Below, piece after piece: positions 12,591 to 13,969 of a stretch of DNA of 13,969 nt. Origin of the DNA: Syntrophaceae bacterium UBA6255 (GTDB lineage Bacteria; Desulfobacterota; Syntrophia; Syntrophales; Smithellaceae); the NCBI GenBank assembly GCA_002441205.1, contig DJVN01000299.1:17503-31471 (forward strand), read 5' to 3'. The notes under the pieces were generated by a model. The model did not search any database. It had not been told where the DNA came from and saw nothing but the letters and a program-made list of their open reading frames with translations. How positions within the stretch are numbered: the stretch's first letter is position 1; each line of letters begins with the position of its first letter. The position numbers and the translations under genes are program-made.

Positions 12591-13969
12591 TTGAAGAACA
12601 CAAAATTTATTTTTGTTACCGGCGGTGTTTTGTCGTCATTGGGCAAGGGTCTGGCGGCAGCTTCCATTTCCGCTTTACTGGAGAGTCGCGGATTGAAAGT
12701 CACCAATCAGAAACTGGATCCCTATATTAATGTTGATCCCGGAACAATGAGCCCTTTCCAGCATGGTGAAGTTTTCGTAACCGATGATGGCGCCGAAACC
12801 GATCTTGATCTGGGGCATTATGAGAGATTCTGTTCCACATGCATGGGAAAGTGCAACAATCTGACAACCGGACAGGTTTATTATTCGGTCATTACCAAAG
12901 AAAGGCGCGGCGATTATCTGGGCAAAACCGTTCAGGTCATTCCTCATATTACCAACGAAATAAAAGACTTTATTCGGAAGACCGCGGCCGGTTTTGATGT
13001 TTCTATTGTGGAAATCGGCGGTACAGTCGGTGACATTGAAAGCCTTCCCTTTCTCGAAGCAATCCGGCAGTTCCGCAATGAAGCGGGGAGAGAAAACGCT
13101 ATATTTATTCACTTAACATGGGTTCCTCTGATCAAGACAGCAGGCGAAGTTAAAACAAAACCCACTCAGCACAGCGTCAAGGCGCTGCGCGAAATCGGTA
13201 TTCAACCGGATATTCTGCTTTGCCGGACGGAAAATTTTCTTTCCGAAGACATCAAAGCAAAAATTGCACTCTTCTGCAACGTGGAGGTCAATTCTGTTTT
13301 TACCGCCAAAGATGTCGGCTGTATCTATGAAGTGCCGTTGATTTTTCATCGGGAAGGACTGGATGCAAAAATTGTTGATCTGCTCAATATATGGACGGGA
13401 CAACCGAAACTGGAAATTTGGGAAGATGTGGTCAACAGGTTTCATAATCCACCCAGCGAGGTATGCATAGGCATTGTCGGGAAATATGTCAATCTTACCG
13501 ATTCCTACAAAAGCCTCAACGAAGCGCTTGTGCACGGAGGTATTGCCAACAATTGCCGGGTGAAATTAAAATTTATTGATTCGGAAAAAATTGAAGCCGA
13601 AGGCCTGGGCAAAAATCTGGATGATGTTGATGCAATTCTGGTTCCCGGAGGTTTCGGCATCCGCGGCATAGAAGGCATGATTCTCGCTATCCAGCGCGCA
13701 AGAGAGAAAAAAATGCCTTTCTTCGGAATTTGCCTGGGAATGCAAATGGCTGTAGTGGAATACGCCAGAAATATTTGCAAATTAGATAAAGCCAACAGTT
13801 CCGAATTTGATCCCGCGACTTCCTACCCCGTGATTGACCTGCTTCCCGAACAACGCAACGTTAAAGAAAAAGGCGCCTCCATGAGACTGGGAGCGTGGCC
13901 TTGTGTTGTAGCGCCTGAATCTTTTGCTTTCACCGCCTACGGGCAGAAAAAAATCTCAGAGCGGCATCG
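12591..13969 (+). CDS. pyrG: CTP synthase (3' end beyond window)
   Basis: CTP synthase aminates UTP to CTP using glutamine and ATP. The 459 visible codons cover the synthase domain and most of the class I glutaminase domain; about 80-90 residues including the catalytic His and Glu lie beyond the edge. Diagnostic sequences are FVTGGVLSSLGKGLAAAS (P-loop), KLDPYINVDPGTMSPFQHGE, DGAETDLDLGHYERF, RRGDYLGKTVQVIPHIT, VEIGGTVGDIES, GIVGKYVNLTDSYKSLNEAL, GGFGIRGIEG and FGICLGMQ with nucleophile Cys381. Translation starts at TTG 12591. The stretch after HYERF reads CSTCMGKCNN, with cysteines at 81, 84 and 88 where E. coli has IRTKMSRRNN. It lies 45 bases after the NagB-like gene and is probably the same operon; CTP is also needed for CMP-Kdo in lipopolysaccharide synthesis. 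Confidence 0.97.
   Translation, partial: MKNTKFIFVTGGVLSSLGKGLAAASISALLESRGLKVTNQKLDPYINVDPGTMSPFQHGEVFVTDDGAETDLDLGHYERFCSTCMGKCNNLTTGQVYYSVITKERRGDYLGKTVQVIPHITNEIKDFIRKTAAGFDVSIVEIGGTVGDIESLPFLEAIRQFRNEAGRENAIFIHLTWVPLIKTAGEVKTKPTQHSVKALREIGIQPDILLCRTENFLSEDIKAKIALFCNVEVNSVFTAKDVGCIYEVPLIFHREGLDAKIVDLLNIWTGQPKLEIWEDVVNRFHNPPSEVCIGIVGKYVNLTDSYKSLNEALVHGGIANNCRVKLKFIDSEKIEAEGLGKNLDDVDAILVPGGFGIRGIEGMILAIQRAREKKMPFFGICLGMQMAVVEYARNICKLDKANSSEFDPATSYPVIDLLPEQRNVKEKGASMRLGAWPCVVAPESFAFTAYGQKKISERH

Noticed and set aside
13113..13535. Minus-strand open frames at 12675-13795
   Set aside because: They lie opposite pyrG, whose plus-strand frame has all family motifs and runs open to the window edge.

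Overview
The window looks like a chromosomal segment of a Gram-negative, AT-leaning bacterium of the Desulfobacterota/Deltaproteobacteria type, possibly Syntrophales-like. This is inferred from a polyglycine-tailed lipoprotein with an Ig-like domain, a free-standing left-handed beta-helix acyltransferase-like protein, a bacterial NrpR-type regulator and the mix of housekeeping genes. No rRNA, tRNA, CRISPR array, insertion sequence or phage gene was seen.

Left part (1-2309): the 5' end of a secreted lipoprotein gene runs leftward off the edge (1-654, minus). Divergently transcribed are moaC (molybdopterin cofactor synthesis), a small membrane protein with a probable PH-like domain, and a Fis-like DNA-binding protein. 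A 322-base stretch without a gene follows (2310-2631). It holds several inverted repeats and one set of complementary arms in H-type pseudoknot order.

Main part (2632-13969, all plus): seven genes tie nitrogen assimilation to amino-sugar and nucleotide synthesis. In order: a 1242-residue GlmS-like glutamine amidotransferase with an internal catalytic Cys, large insertions and a replaced C-terminus; an NrpR-like winged-helix/DUF128 regulator; NADP-type glutamate dehydrogenase (gdhA); a GlmU-like beta-helix protein without a nucleotidyltransferase domain; phosphoglucosamine mutase (glmM); a divergent NagB-family protein; and CTP synthase (pyrG, cut by the right edge). From gdhA onward the gaps are 29, 0, 15 and 45 bases, as in an operon, with a likely internal extended -10 promoter overlapping the gdhA stop codon.

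Proposed logic (inference): NrpR proteins of methanogens sense 2-oxoglutarate, the carbon acceptor of glutamate dehydrogenase, and repress nitrogen genes. Here an nrpR-like gene sits directly before gdhA and carries at its own predicted transcription start an inverted repeat, CGGCA-N6-TGCCG, with the half-site spacing of the archaeal NrpR operator GGAA-N6-TTCC. The flanking genes consume glutamine (GlmS-like, PyrG) and process hexosamine phosphates (GlmM, NagB-like, beta-helix protein). The most unusual elements are the giant GlmS-like enzyme and the NagB-like protein. Both keep much of the family scaffold, but each departs from the canonical active site at specific residues.
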